From assembly GCA_900073065.1 (NCBI GenBank), contig FJOG01000053.1, forward strand, positions 20,294 to 80,771: DNA of 60,478 bases, in the 5' to 3' direction. Below are positions 21,435 through 32,473 of this stretch, piece after piece; positions within the stretch are counted from its first letter, which is position 1, and the number at the start of each line of letters is the position of its first letter. The position numbers were made by a program, and so were the translations under genes. The notes beneath the pieces are model-generated. The model ran no database searches and was not told the DNA's origin. It worked only from the letters and a program-made list of their open reading frames with translations. The DNA is from Phialocephala subalpina. Its lineage: Eukaryota > Ascomycota > Leotiomycetes > Helotiales > Mollisiaceae.

Positions 21435-22418
21435 ATGTTATCGCCTGATCCATGCCTGCAAAGGGCGATGCGCGCTGAAAAAAGCGAAGCCACTAAGGAC
21501 AGACTGCGTCACGATAGACGCAACTTCAACTTGAATGTACTACGACACTGCCTCGGACTCTCATCCCCTCAAGGTGCATCAGCGAGCAGCGCCTACTTCT
21601 CATCTACGCTTTCTTATTCAGCGGAAACGTTTGAAGATCCCGTCTTCGTATGCTTGGACACAGAGGGATACATTGGATCCGTTAGAGAGATTGGCCTTAC
21701 AATACTGGACTCCCGAAATCTGAATAATCCAGACAACATATCTGACTGGTCGAGGGTTTTAGAATCCCACAACTATATTGTACGTAAAGATTTAAAGGCC
21801 GAAGCATCTCGACCCTTCAACTTCGGCACTTCTCAACGCATGAATCGACGCTGGTCTGGATGGCTCCTGGAAAAAGTCTTACGAACAGGATCTCCAGACC
21901 CAGCTCGAACAGAGCCCCGAAACGTCATTCTCGTCGGCGATTCTATATTTTACGACTTGCACGGCTTGGCTCGTACGGAGCGAGGCAAGTTGGACTTCAC
22001 GAGCATCCCAGATGTTCCGGTCATAGACACGGCGGATCTTGCTTACGGCGTATTTAAGTTGCAACCATGGCTCCGCCCAGGCTTGACGGAGTTGATAGAC
22101 TGGCTGGAGATTGAAAGTAAGGGCATCACTTGGCATAATGCCGGGAACGACGCCAATGCCACGATGAAGGTCATGCTCATGTTGGCATTGAGAAGCTACG
22201 AAAAGTTGGACTTGAAGGATAAGGATGAGGACAGGGCAAATATGCTTCGGCATATTGTCAGGGCATCAAGTCCTGTAAGTCCAATGGAAATTGACTGTGA
22301 AGATTATGATAAGTTGAAAGACCAGCAGGTCAGCGATAGGATGGGTGACTGGGTCGATGCGTGCGAAGGGGGTATCGATCTGGAAAACATGGTGGGAGAG
22401 CTTGAGATAGAATCATGA
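21435..22418 (+). CDS. Gfd2/YDR514C-like DEDDh exonuclease-fold protein, copy 2
   Basis: A single exon of 327 aa starts at ATG 21435 (context AACCATGTT). It is collinear with the copy at 18419: CLDTEG (about Asp75, Glu77), VGDSIFYDLHGL and HNAGNDANAT give the DEDDh set, and blocks such as RWSGWLLEKVLRTGSPDP are near-identical to the first copy. Its tail is acidic. Both copies keep every catalytic residue, so both could be active nucleases. The unit tRNA plus exonuclease gene appears to have been tandemly duplicated, with 549 and 513 bp between tRNA and start codon. Confidence 0.75.
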   Translation: MLSPDPCLQRAMRAEKSEATKDRLRHDRRNFNLNVLRHCLGLSSPQGASASSAYFSSTLSYSAETFEDPVFVCLDTEGYIGSVREIGLTILDSRNLNNPDNISDWSRVLESHNYIVRKDLKAEASRPFNFGTSQRMNRRWSGWLLEKVLRTGSPDPARTEPRNVILVGDSIFYDLHGLARTERGKLDFTSIPDVPVIDTADLAYGVFKLQPWLRPGLTELIDWLEIESKGITWHNAGNDANATMKVMLMLALRSYEKLDLKDKDEDRANMLRHIVRASSPVSPMEIDCEDYDKLKDQQVSDRMGDWVDACEGGIDLENMVGELEIES

Positions 22419-22821
22419 ATGGTGCTTTAAATCTTGAGGAGTATCTGGTTGCGACTCTGAACTCAGACTAGATGGGGTCCTCAAACTAGATAGGTAGATA
22501 TGCCCAAATAATCTAATAAACATGAATAATAACTCAGAAGTTGTGCTCCAAATGCCCCAAATTGAGAGAAGTACTTCAAATGGAAAGAAATTCGTGATTC
22601 CACCGCCATTTATGTTTCCTCATCTGCACGATCTCGTCCAATGACTCAACAGCAATCGTTGCAATCGCCAAAGATACCCCTGAATCGCTCTCGCTTAACC
22701 CCTCATTTACCCCGCACCTGTACTCTTCCTCTTTCTTTAGACCCCTATTGACTTGCGACGGATGATATAGTTCCTCACGAACCGGCGGTCCCAGATTGCT
22801 TTAGTAAAGACTACCTTTCTT

Positions 22822-23986
22822 TCAAGCATGTCTCTCGTCCGCGTCTCGAATGTGCTCCCCAAACGTCTTCCCTGTCTCGAAATCAACCACCTCTTCTCCA
22901 CTCGGCTGCATGAAAACCGCCAACGTATTCCTTGCCACCCTCTTCCCTCCTTCTCCTCCACTTGGTGCTCTCACAAAGTGTTCCACCGCCTTCAATTTGC
23001 CCTTCGTCATGAGCTCGAGGGCAGATCCGGTCTGGAACGCAAGACAGTCCGAAGGGATGCTGACTTTTATGACTTCTCCTGCTCGGGAACGAATGTACAG
23101 TCCTGCCTGGGGATCTGGCTTCGCGTCAGAGATTAACGTGGATGAGCTTAACTGTAATGATTCATCGGCTTTATTTGAATATGACGGAAGTGGAGCAGAT
23201 TCGTCGAGGAACAGCGCAGAGGTCAGCCCAGTAAGGCCGCCGTCGTCGACATGAGCTGCACACCAAGAATCATCTCCCTCAGCATCCTCAGGCCCGCTGT
23301 CATCCATCTGAGGAAAGTAATGCAACAACCTCGCACGACTCATCGTACTCTCCTTCACGATCCTTTCCAATGACCAAGCGAGGTAATCCGGTACGTTGTG
23401 GGCTGCAAAAACATCACAAGCTCGTGCAACGAGGATGCCAATGTCGATTATCATCGCGCATAACTCCTCAAACGTTTCTCGGAAGTCAGGAAGGAGGTCT
23501 TCCGAAGGCCAGATATTTGGGTATTCCAATTCTGGCTGATCAGGGCGTGATGCAAATTCTGAAGAGAGAACAGTTGCGTAGAAGGACCCTTTGCTTGTGT
23601 CGTATACACCAGGTCGCAAGGCCTCGACACCATGAGACCAACCGACATTGTAGTGTGCTTGAGGATTAACGAGGAGGTCTGTAGGAAAGTTAATCCTGTT
23701 TCAAATTCGAAAATACGCTGATATGCTTACCAAGTTGCTCTTCGGGGAGCTGCGCGAGATGTGATGCAAGTGTGAGGAGTCTTCTTCGTAGTGTCCGGAA
23801 CGATGAATGGAGGTCCTTGACGATAATAATTCCGAGAGAAGAGGGACCGAACGCATCTTCGAGGGTTGAGAGTGGAACGTGACCTTCGACATGTTATTGT
23901 CTATCATTGCTTAGTGTAGGACTTTGAAACTTGCCTGTTTCAAGGTCACGTAGACTGACCGATACAGGTTGCTGTGTGGAACCCAT
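22822..23986 (-). CDS. 2-oxoglutarate/Fe(II)-dependent oxygenase (isopenicillin N synthase-like fold)
   Basis: Three exons: 23986-23935, 23883-23731 and 23678-22822, giving 353 aa. Intron 1 (23934-23884) has a GC donor, ACAG|GCAAGT; with it the N-terminus reads SVSLRDLETGHVPLSTLEDAFG in one frame. The iron ligands are HVDDGGLTGL (His-x-Asp) and a distal His in VEHFVRAP, followed by RNTLAVFMQP, where the Arg would hold 2-oxoglutarate. The family is common in fungi and plants and its substrates are mostly unknown. It shares a 359-bp divergent promoter with allantoicase, so a link to purine-derived nitrogen use is possible but unproven. Confidence 0.8.
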
Positions 23987-24183
23987 AGTGCAATTGTTGA
24001 TGGAAATGATCGCAAATGGAGATACTCGGATGTGTCCCTTTTACATGCGGCAGATAGCTTAGATGAACAAGTCAAGTATTTCCAGAAACCATACCTTGGG
24101 ATATTTCTAATAGTTTGCAAAACGGTTCACGTTTCTGTTACTTAAGTCTGACATGCTAGCAATGGGGTCTACGAGTGACTGCA

Positions 24184-24261
24184 AGATAAGGTGGGATGTA
24201 AGCCAGCGGGCCGACGGCCAAGTTAGCGCATGCAGGTTCGATAGACTAACGATATCCTATC
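24184..24261. promoter_or_regulatory. GATA-factor sites between oxygenase and allantoicase
   Basis: HGATAR sites AGATAA (24184), CGATAG (24239) and, on the other strand, AGATAG (about 24255-24261) lie in the shared promoter. AreA/NIT2-type nitrogen regulators bind such sites; their role here is inferred. Confidence 0.4.
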
Positions 24262-24345
24262 TTTAAGACAACGGTTGATTGTTATATCCGGTCACCTCGA
24301 GCATTGAATACTTGAAGGATTCTTGATTGGTCACGACGTCGTACG

Positions 24346-25469
24346 ATGCCTCGCTTACGGTACGAGCTCGCTGATGTAGAGGCAACCCCTATTCCAGCAG
24401 ACAACATTGATTCAACTTTCAGTCCTCAATGTATAGGTATGGGATTCAACTTTTCTCCTGGTCTGATTCCAATGGTCTGTAACTAACTTCCACATTAGAC
24501 CTCATCTCATTCCAGCTTGGGGGCAGAGTTCTAGCTGTCTCGGATGAATGGTTCGCACCAGCTACGAACCTTCTCCTACCCAAAAGACCAATCTATTCAG
24601 AGAAACAAATATTTACAGGGCAGTGGATGGACGGGTGGGAGTCTCGTCGGCACAACAAATCTCCTTTCGATTACACCATCATCAGACTCGGAGTCTCCTC
24701 GGGAACAATTGAAGGCATAGAAATTGATACCACGTTTTTCAAAGGAAATGAAGCACCAGCAATATCAGTCGAGGGCTGTTTCAGTGGCAGTGGTGAGGAT
24801 GTTGTGTCTTGGAAAGGCGATCGTGGGAAGTGGGAGGTTATCTTGGGCCGTCAACCTTGCGGCCCATCACAGCGGCACGGCTGGAAACTTGCAAGTTCAA
24901 CAAATCGATTCACGCACGTGAGGCTGAACATGTATCCCGATGGAGGAATCGCCAGATTTCGTCTCTATGGAAAGGCCGTACCCATTTTTCCAGAAGACGT
25001 GGAGGCCGTGTTTGATTTAGCAGCGATGCAGAATGGAGGCATGGCAGTATCGTGGAGTGATCAAGAGTTCGGAACACTGACAAGCAATCTTCTTCTCCCT
25101 GGACGAGGTCCTGACATGGCTGATGGATGGGAAACATCACGATCGAGGACTGAAGACCATGTAGATTGGGCTGTCGTCAAGCTTGGGACTCGGGGCAAGA
25201 TAAAGAGTCTGTTGTTAGACACCTCACATTTCCGGGGTAATTATCCAGACCAAGCGCAAATTGCTGGGATAGACTTTGAGGGTGAGACTGGACCAGAAGC
25301 CAGTGACGAGAGATGGAGGAATTTAACTCAATTGTTCGATTGTGGGCCGGACGAGGAGCGCCCCATGGAGTCGTTGATCCCAGATCAGGCTTTCACACAT
25401 GTCAAGTTGAGCATCTTCCCTGACGGTGGAGTCAAACGGCTCAGGGTCTTTGGTGTGCGAGCAATATGA
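24346..25469 (+). CDS. Allantoicase
   Basis: Exon 1 is 24346-24436, the intron 24437-24498 (AACTAAC branch) and exon 2 24499-25469, giving 353 aa, the normal fungal length. The two tandem allantoicase repeats are visible: LLLPKRPIYSEKQIFTGQWM / DGWESRRH...FDYTIIRLG and LLLPGRGPDMADGWETSRSR...DWAVVKLG, each followed by an IDTTFFKGN or LDTSHFRGN strand and an FTHVRLNMYPDGGIAR / FTHVKLSIFPDGGVKR block. The enzyme converts allantoate to ureidoglycolate and urea in purine degradation. Genes for nucleoside and pyrimidine-ring breakdown lie just downstream. Confidence 0.95.
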
Positions 25470-25545
25470 ATTGCATTGTTGCTATATATTTAAATGAGTC
25501 TCTTTAGAACAGTACGTGGATAAATCAAATGGGTATATAGTATGT

Positions 25546-25863
25546 CAGGTCCTCATCCTCGAGGTCGGCGTGATCGCTCGTCTCTGACATGACCATAACT
25601 CCTCACTAAAGCATAAAAACCAAAAAGGTGTACATCAGACCAGGTCCTCATTTCGAGGTCGGCGTCGTCGCAAGTCTCTGGTATCCATGACGCCTCGCTA
25701 AAACACAAAACAAATAGGGGTATAATACCAGGTCCTCATCCCGAGGTCGGCGTCATCGCTAGTCTCTGTTACCTATAGCGCCCTGAATATGCAGAAACAA
25801 AAGAAAAATATCTGCCCTTGATCAGGTCCTCATCATCGAGGTCGGCGTGATCGCAAGTGCCTG
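25546..25863. repeat. Tandem repeat, four copies of an 88-95 bp unit
   Basis: A conserved 41-bp core starts at 25546, 25641, 25729 and 25823 (periods 95, 88, 94). It begins CAGGTCCTCATC, continues with TCGAGGTCGGCGT and ends near ATCGCAAGTCTCTG. Spacers of about 50 bp are AT-rich and more variable. The array lies between the convergent 3' ends of allantoicase and the permease gene and is not part of either coding frame. Confidence 0.85.
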
Positions 25864-25880
25864 ATAACTGTTGTCGCAGT

Positions 25881-27798
25881 TTATTCAGCGTGCGCCTTGT
25901 TCTCGCTCAAAGGCTCGGCACCCTTGTGGTCCAACTTTTGAGATTCTATACTCTCGTCAACGCTGCTTGGCACGTGATGGCCGTGAACGAGCTCTTCTTG
26001 GTACATAAGGCCTGCTTGTGGTCCGGTAAAACCAATTCTCCCAACGGTGAACCATGTCACCCCAGCAATGAGAGCACTTACACCTACAGCAGCGCAGGTG
26101 TAATTCATGTTACTGGCATTGACTGGATGGACGGACGGGAAGTTGAAAGTGATACAAGCAAATGCCAGGTACAGAACACCGATAATGTTGAACCAGACCC
26201 CGAATTTGAGGTTATAAGACCCCTTGACAAATTCGGGTCCTTTTCCACTCCATCGGCACCACAGTCGTACTGCTAGAGGAATAATGTATGACAGGTCTTA
26301 GAAGATTAGCTGACATATCACAAGAAGTGAGTGCATGAACCTACAAAAGCCTTCTGTCGAGATAGCTAGGATAGTATTGAAGCCGGTGACGGAGCCAAAA
26401 TAAATGGACATCAAAGCGATGTTCACAGCAACCACCAGGCAAATCGCATTGATCGGAACATGGGTCTTCGGATCAACCTTGCTGAAAAATCTAGAAAATG
26501 GTATTCCTCCATCGCGAGCAAATGAGAATGCAAGTCGAGAGCTCTGTGCGCAGAGGAAGGCCAGACTGACGAGGGAGATGATGGAAATCTGAATTGATAG
26601 CACCATAGCTGCGCCAAATGATCTCGTAGCAGAGCGGAAGATTTCGAAAATCGGAACGCCGATAGGTGTACTGGCAGCGGCGTTGATGTCGTCGATATAG
26701 AAGCAAACAGCGACGAGAAATATGAAGCCCGTGATAGCTCCGATCCAGACAGCCCAGATAATTGCCCTTGGTGCATCCTTCTTGGCATTCTTCATTTCCT
26801 CTGTCATGTGGGCGGTAGCGTCTGATTATGTTAGTATCGATAGGAGTTAATATGGGGAGCGGCATACCATAACCGGTCATGCCAAATGCGCTCTGGAGTA
26901 GACCAAGCAGGCTCGCATAGGCAGTGCCAAATCCGGTGAAGTTCTGGAAATCCTGGAAGACGAACGAAGCCGATTGCTTGTGATTGTCTCTCGCGAGGAT
27001 CACAACAATGACAACGGCGAATGAAACAATGTTGAAGATGATCATGATCTGAGAAAGCTTCTCCAAGGCTCGACGTCCCCAGATATTCACAGCTGCTGCC
27101 AGCAGAAGGAGAAGATACGCCACCAAACAAGTATGCCATCTCTCAATTGTGTACTCGGGGTTCGCCATCCGTGCCATGCCTAAAACGAAGCTTGCTCCAA
27201 CGAAGCCGTTGCCAGCTCCTGCTGAGAGAAAGCCTGAGAATTGGTCAGTACTGTCAATTTGGTGCCAGTGTCAGTCATCCCTATGCATACCAATTAAGAT
27301 GAACCAGCCACAACAGTAGGAGAGGGGACGAGCATAGCTTCGAGGTGCAAGAATTGCAACCCATGAGTATTGTCCTCCAGCAACTGGAAACGAACTACAG
27401 ATCTCTGCAAACGAATATGCAACTGCCATGCTGCAGATGCTGACTCCCACCCAACTCCAGATAATAACTGGCGGACCTCCAGAATTGATTCCTACCACCA
27501 AAGAACCAGCAAGTGCTGTCCAGCATGTTAGAACACTGAAGGCAAACCCTATCATTCCAAATAGTGTGAAGGACCGCTTGAGCTCTAAAAGTCGTCAGTG
27601 TTTCGATTCGAGTCTGCAAAGGGATTCCGTACCTGGCTTGTAGCCGAGACTCTCCAAGACGAGGTCATCGGAGATAGCAATGGTCTCCTCTGGGGTGTGA
27701 GTGTGCATCCTGACCAGAATACTTGGACGCCCCCTGGGAGCTTCTGAAGCAGAATGATAATGAACTATTTTCGAAGAATATTCAAGGACCCAAGGCAT
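25881..27798 (-). CDS. APC-superfamily amino-acid/choline/GABA-type permease
   Basis: Five exons: 27798-27633, 27584-27291, 27233-26868, 26821-26345 and 26296-25881, giving 572 aa. A soluble N-terminus is followed by LGYKPELKRSFTLFGMIGFAFS, the usual entry to TM1, then about 12 spans. Family blocks are INSGGPPVIIWSW, FPVAGGQYSW, GYGDATAHMTEEMKNAKKDAPRA, SRLAFSFARDGGIPFS and STEGFYLSYIIPLAVRLW. It matches fungal choline/GABA/polyamine permeases of the plasma membrane. The substrate cannot be read from sequence, but the neighbours (nucleoside hydrolase, dihydropyrimidinase) make a nitrogen compound such as beta-alanine or a nucleobase derivative plausible. It is divergent from the nucleoside hydrolase gene. 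Confidence 0.88.
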
Positions 27799-27907
27799 TG
27801 TATGGATGTTTTCTTCTAACCTCGGTTTTCCAAATTCTCCCCAGTGTACGTCCTGCAGTTAAATATTTCTGACACAATTCCTGTGAGGAATGACGGGAAT
27901 CTAGAAC

Positions 27908-27992
27908 AGATAATTAACATGACGCTTGGTATCCCTGAAAGAATCTTGATAAGGGATTTGTGAGTGGCAATTGATAGGAACGATAAAGATAG
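27908..27992 (+). promoter_or_regulatory. Cluster of five GATA-type sites
   Basis: AGATAA (27908), TGATAA (27947), TGATAG (27972), CGATAA (27981) and AGATAG (27987) fall within 85 bp of the divergent promoter between permease and nucleoside hydrolase. This density suggests AreA/NIT2-type nitrogen-metabolite control of one or both genes. Confidence 0.55.
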
Positions 27993-28467
27993 CATTACCC
28001 AGAGGAGTGGTTCGTGTTAATGGACACTAGGAAGCTTGATGGGCCTAGAGCATTTTCCCGTCGGCACAGTCCGGTTGGAACCTCCTTCCTGCGTAGGCTA
28101 AGCAGCAAGTCGAGATCTCCAACCGTTCCATATCAGTGTCGAGAATCAAGAGTGGGGGGTATTCAAGCACCAACGTTAACAGCGTTCCGATCGAGCCGAA
28201 TTTGGGGCGATCTCCACTAACTTCCATTAGTCTGCCTGTATGTACCCTGAATCGACTTTCACCAATCCTTTGTCTTCGTCTATGTGCTGAAAGCGTGCTG
28301 AAAGGGCACGATTAGTACGCCAGAATCGGCTGACACTGACAGCGAATTACGAGAATCAGTAACGATACAGAAACCGCAGTACCTTCCCTTCAGGAAATTC
28401 AACATCCTCTCAGGTTGCATATTTGACTTCATACGTTATCCAAGTCTCGATTCCTTCGAAAATCAGC

Positions 28468-29755
28468 ATGGCTAGTGTGAATGGTTCACCTGTTGAACGG
28501 GAGAAGATACCGGTATGGCTGGACGTGGATACAGGAAACGATGTATGTCTATATCTAAGACTTGAAACTTGCCATTTCTTCAGCGATTGTATACTAATGT
28601 GGAACATAGGACGTCTTCGCACTTCTCATGGCAGCACATCATCCCTCCTTGAAACTTCTCGGAACCAGTACAACACTTGGAAATGCATCTCTAGAAAACA
28701 CCACAAGGAACACAAGCATTATTTTAACAGCTTTGGGCCGGACTGATATTCCGGGCTATCCTGGTGCTGCAGAGCCATTCTGTCGCGATGAGGTTGTCAC
28801 TTTTGACATGCACGGTACTTGAATTTTAGACATCAAGAACATTGATCTGACATCACACAGGCTCTACTGGACTAGGTGGCGTCACAAATATTCCCCCACT
28901 ATCTGCCAAAATCATGAAAGATTCAAATGCGATCCTAGCTATGCGTGAGGCTTTGATGGATCAACCTCCCCAGAAAGCGTGGCTTGTTGCAACAGGACTA
29001 CTGACCAATGCCTCATTGCTCTTTGCCACTTTTCCAGAAGTAGCAGAACACATCGCGGGTTTGAGTATCATGGGAGGTGCTGTGGGCGGTGGCTTTACAG
29101 AGGCAAAGAATGGAAGGACTGACGGTGTGATTGCGAAGGATGGGAATGAGAGATTCGGAAACGAAACTGACTGGGCTGAGTTCAACATCTTTTGTAAGTC
29201 TCAACCTAAATATCGGTTACGAGGAGGTGTTCTGAAATTGAAATAGGTGATCCAGAAGCCGCAAGATCCATTTTCTCGAATCCAGTGTTGGAGCCGAAAA
29301 CAGCACTGATCACACTTGATTTAACGCATCTATGTCTGGCAACTACCAGCGTAAGAGAGGCAATACTCAAAGGAGGTGCATTGAACAACCAGCCTTCAAA
29401 ACTCCGAGTACTACTCCATGAAATCCTCGAGTTCTTTGCAAGTGGCTATGATCACTTTTTCGGGATGGCCGATGGGCCTCCTCTCCATGACCCGTTGGCT
29501 GTTGCTGCATTGTTACCAAACTCCAAAATCTTTCAAGATGAAGGCGACAGGTATCAAGTGACAATGGTCACTGCTGGTGAACATACTGTTGCAGAAGGAG
29601 ATCTGGTTGCCGCGCAGGGTCAAGTTGGAAGGACAATTGTTACCAAGTCTGAGACTGGGAAGGGTGTAAGGATTCCTCGGAAATTGGATGTAGCAAAGTT
29701 TTGGCAAATGCTGGGTGACTGTTGTATTGAAGCTGAGAAAAAGGGTGGAGTTTAG
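28468..29755 (+). CDS. Inosine-uridine-preferring nucleoside hydrolase family (URH1-like)
   Basis: Four exons: 28468-28542, 28610-28814, 28861-29193 and 29247-29755, giving 373 aa. The calcium-binding signature DVDTGNDD is at residues 19-26, the loop GSTGLGGVTNIP matches the substrate loop, and the catalytic His lies in PPLHDPLAVAALL. It hydrolyses the N-glycosidic bond of uridine or other ribonucleosides to base plus ribose. Next to it lies a dihydropyrimidinase, which acts two steps later on the released uracil (after reduction), so the pair fits pyrimidine nitrogen salvage. No signal peptide is seen, so it is probably cytosolic. Confidence 0.9.
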
Positions 29756-30314
29756 ATCAGGAATAAATTTCTGGGCTTTGAATAGCGATTAATTCAGGCT
29801 TGGGCGTGCCACTTCTAGCGATTCGTGATTAGCTTCCAGGGCTTGGGTCCCTAAATCTTCAGGCCCTTCATCCCTGTTGTCAATTGTCACGTTGAGTCTT
29901 CCGAATCAAATCCTCGCCTCGCCACCCCTGAACGGCCTTGGTAAGCGACCGAGACCAAAAATGGGGGTGTCCTCACTTACAACTGAGAGCTCATCCTATC
30001 AATTGATTGTTGGTCACTGAATCAAAACGGAAAATCACTTACCATTGCCTTACCTCACTATTTCTCCAACACTTTCGTAATTTTACCCTTATCAATTGGG
30101 AAAATTGGCCGTCATGAAACTAACTAACTCGAGTTGGCGCTGCAGCCTGCAGCTGGGAGGCACCGCGGATGTCTAGTTCCTAAAGTAATGGATCGGCATC
30201 TCGAACGGGGAGATTTTAAGACACACATGATTGGAGGCATACTTCATTCAGAAACCATGCTTGAAGGGAGACTCATTCGTGTGACAACTGTCAACTCTTG
30301 AAAGACTTCGAGCT

Positions 30315-31972
30315 ATGGCGGAGGCGCATGAGTATGACTTGCTCATCCTGAATGGAATTGTGGTCACGGATACACAGACTGTAGAGCTCGACATCGCCGT
30401 CAACAATGGAATGGTTGCGAAAGTCGTACCAAGGAACGCACTCTCAGGAGTTTCTGCAAGAAGAATTCTCGATGCTGAGGGTGGCTATGTTATGGTAAGT
30501 CAATTGTTGCAAGAATATTACCCATGAGAGGTATACTGACTGTCTTGACAGCCAGGCGGCATTGATTCTCACGTACACCTGAATGCAAGTTCTTCCCCCT
30601 CTCCTCGTATAAACATGTCGACTAATCCACTGAAAGGAGTCATTTATAATGGCAGGGGGTCGCTGTGCGGATGACTATGAATCTGGTATGAGCTCAGCCT
30701 TGAATCGCGTCGAGGCTCATTCTGAAGTCTCTCCCAGGAACACGCTCTGCCATCGCAGGCGGGACGACAACCATAATCAGTTTTGCTCCTCAAAGCAAGG
30801 CCGAGCCTTCCCTCCTATCAGTATTAGCAGATACGCATGCGCTAGCAGATTCAAACTGTTACTGTGATTACTCTTTTCACGCACTTTGTACCAATGCCGG
30901 ACCCCTGGCCATATCCGAGTTTCCTGCTTTACGCAAAGCCGGAATCTCTTCTTTAAAGTTCTTCATGGCATTCGACGACCTCGAGCTACATGACGATGAA
31001 ATTCTCGACGTCCTTCTGGAAGCTCGCAGAAATCAAATCACAATCCTGATCCATGCGGAGAATGGCAAAGTCATTAACTGGATGACGAAACAGCTTGAGA
31101 AGAAGAAGTTATTTGATCCCAAATACCACGTTAACAACCATCCACCAGTTGCAGAAACGGAAGCTGCATCAAGAGCGATCGCGTTCTCGTCGTTTATCGA
31201 TGTACCCATCCTCATCGTCCATGTATCACAGCCCGCTGTAGCTGCTTACATCCGAGAAGCGCAACAAAAAGGTCTTCCGATCTATGCCGAAACATGCCCT
31301 CAATATCTCTTTCTCACTCGTGAGTACCTCAACCATCCGGGCTTCGAAGGTGCGAAGTGTGTCTGCAGTCCACCTCCACGGAATGAGGCAGACCACGAAG
31401 GCATTTGGCAGGGATTGGAGAATGGAACTTTCACTGTCTTCAGTTCAGACCATTGTCCGTTCGTGTACGAGGACTCTAAGGGAGGCAAGAAATCTTCGAT
31501 AAGTACAGAATATCCAAATGGGCGGTTTCAGTATATCCCGAACGGTTGCCCCGGTGTCGAAACGAGGCTGGCGTTGGCGATGAATGCAAAGAGATTGAAG
31601 ATGGAAAAATTCGTGGAAGTGACAGCCACAAATGCGGCAAAGATGTACGGATTATATCCCAAGAAGGGTGCGCTGATACCAGGCGAGAGTGATGCCGATA
31701 TCACGATCTGGTATCCTGAGGGAGAGACTGCCATGGAATTTAAGCTGAAGAATGAGATGCTCCATCACAATGTGGACTACACACCGTATGAGGGCCAAAT
31801 TTTGAAAGCCTGGCCAAGATACACGATATTGAGGGGAAGGATCGTCTGGGATAGAGACAATGGTGGTGTGGTAGGAAAGAAAGGAGGATATGGGACTTTT
31901 TTGGAACGAGGGGTCAGTTCGCTTGCAAGGCCTTTGAACCCAGAAAAGGAATGGGACCCCGAGGGCTTTTAG
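30315..31972 (+). CDS. Dihydropyrimidinase/hydantoinase-type cyclic amidohydrolase
   Basis: Four exons: 30315-30494, 30552-30584, 30637-30685 and 30738-31972, giving 498 aa. Intron 2 (30585-30636) starts GCAAGT; the GC donor joins DSHVHLN to ESFIMAGGRCADDYESG in phase. The binuclear zinc site of the family is complete: HVH (His67, His69), the carboxylated Lys in SLKFFM (Lys161), His193 (IHAEN), His249 (VHVSQP) and Asp325 (SSDHCPF). The enzyme opens dihydrouracil or related rings to N-carbamoyl-beta-amino acids. Allantoinase is the alternative, but allantoinases usually lack this SDHCP context. Two GATA-type sites (29997 and 30087, minus strand) lie upstream. Confidence 0.88.
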
Positions 31973-32473
31973 AGGACATTACTAAAGAAAAACATGTGCT
32001 TGTTCAGAATCACGACTGGATACGAGGTACTCAGTCAGAAGGCCCTTTGAAGAGAGTTTGTTTGGTATCATATGTTTTCAGCGTCCTGTACCTCGTAATG
32101 GCGTTTAGGCTAAAGCACCTTGCCCTGTCGAAAGTTTGGGTGCCGCCTCATATATTTCAAGGATTACGCGAGGGCAGTCCACAGATTTCCTCGGTTCGTA
32201 TCACGAGTCTGTAAAACATGCTGGAGCTTCTGAAATAAGCTCGACGTCCGTAATTGCGTGCGGAGATTGTCAGTTGCAGTAAACTGGTCGCTTCTCAGAT
32301 CGCACATTCCACCAAGGTCTGGTTTCTGACTTGCAAGAGGTACTTCCTCAATCAGTTTTCATTGGACTGTTCAACGTCCAGCTCAGGCTTTCCCAACTTC
32401 TTGAATTTCTTCGCTTTTTCTCGACACGACCTGCTTTCCTCTTTAGTTTTCAGCTCCCGTTCACCTTCCCATC

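Noticed and set aside
22822..23986. 2OG oxygenase as xanthine dioxygenase (XanA) or thymine-7-hydroxylase
   Set aside because: XanA is of the TauD type, and the sequence lacks the blocks I associate with thymine-7-hydroxylase. Only the general isopenicillin N synthase-like fold is supported.
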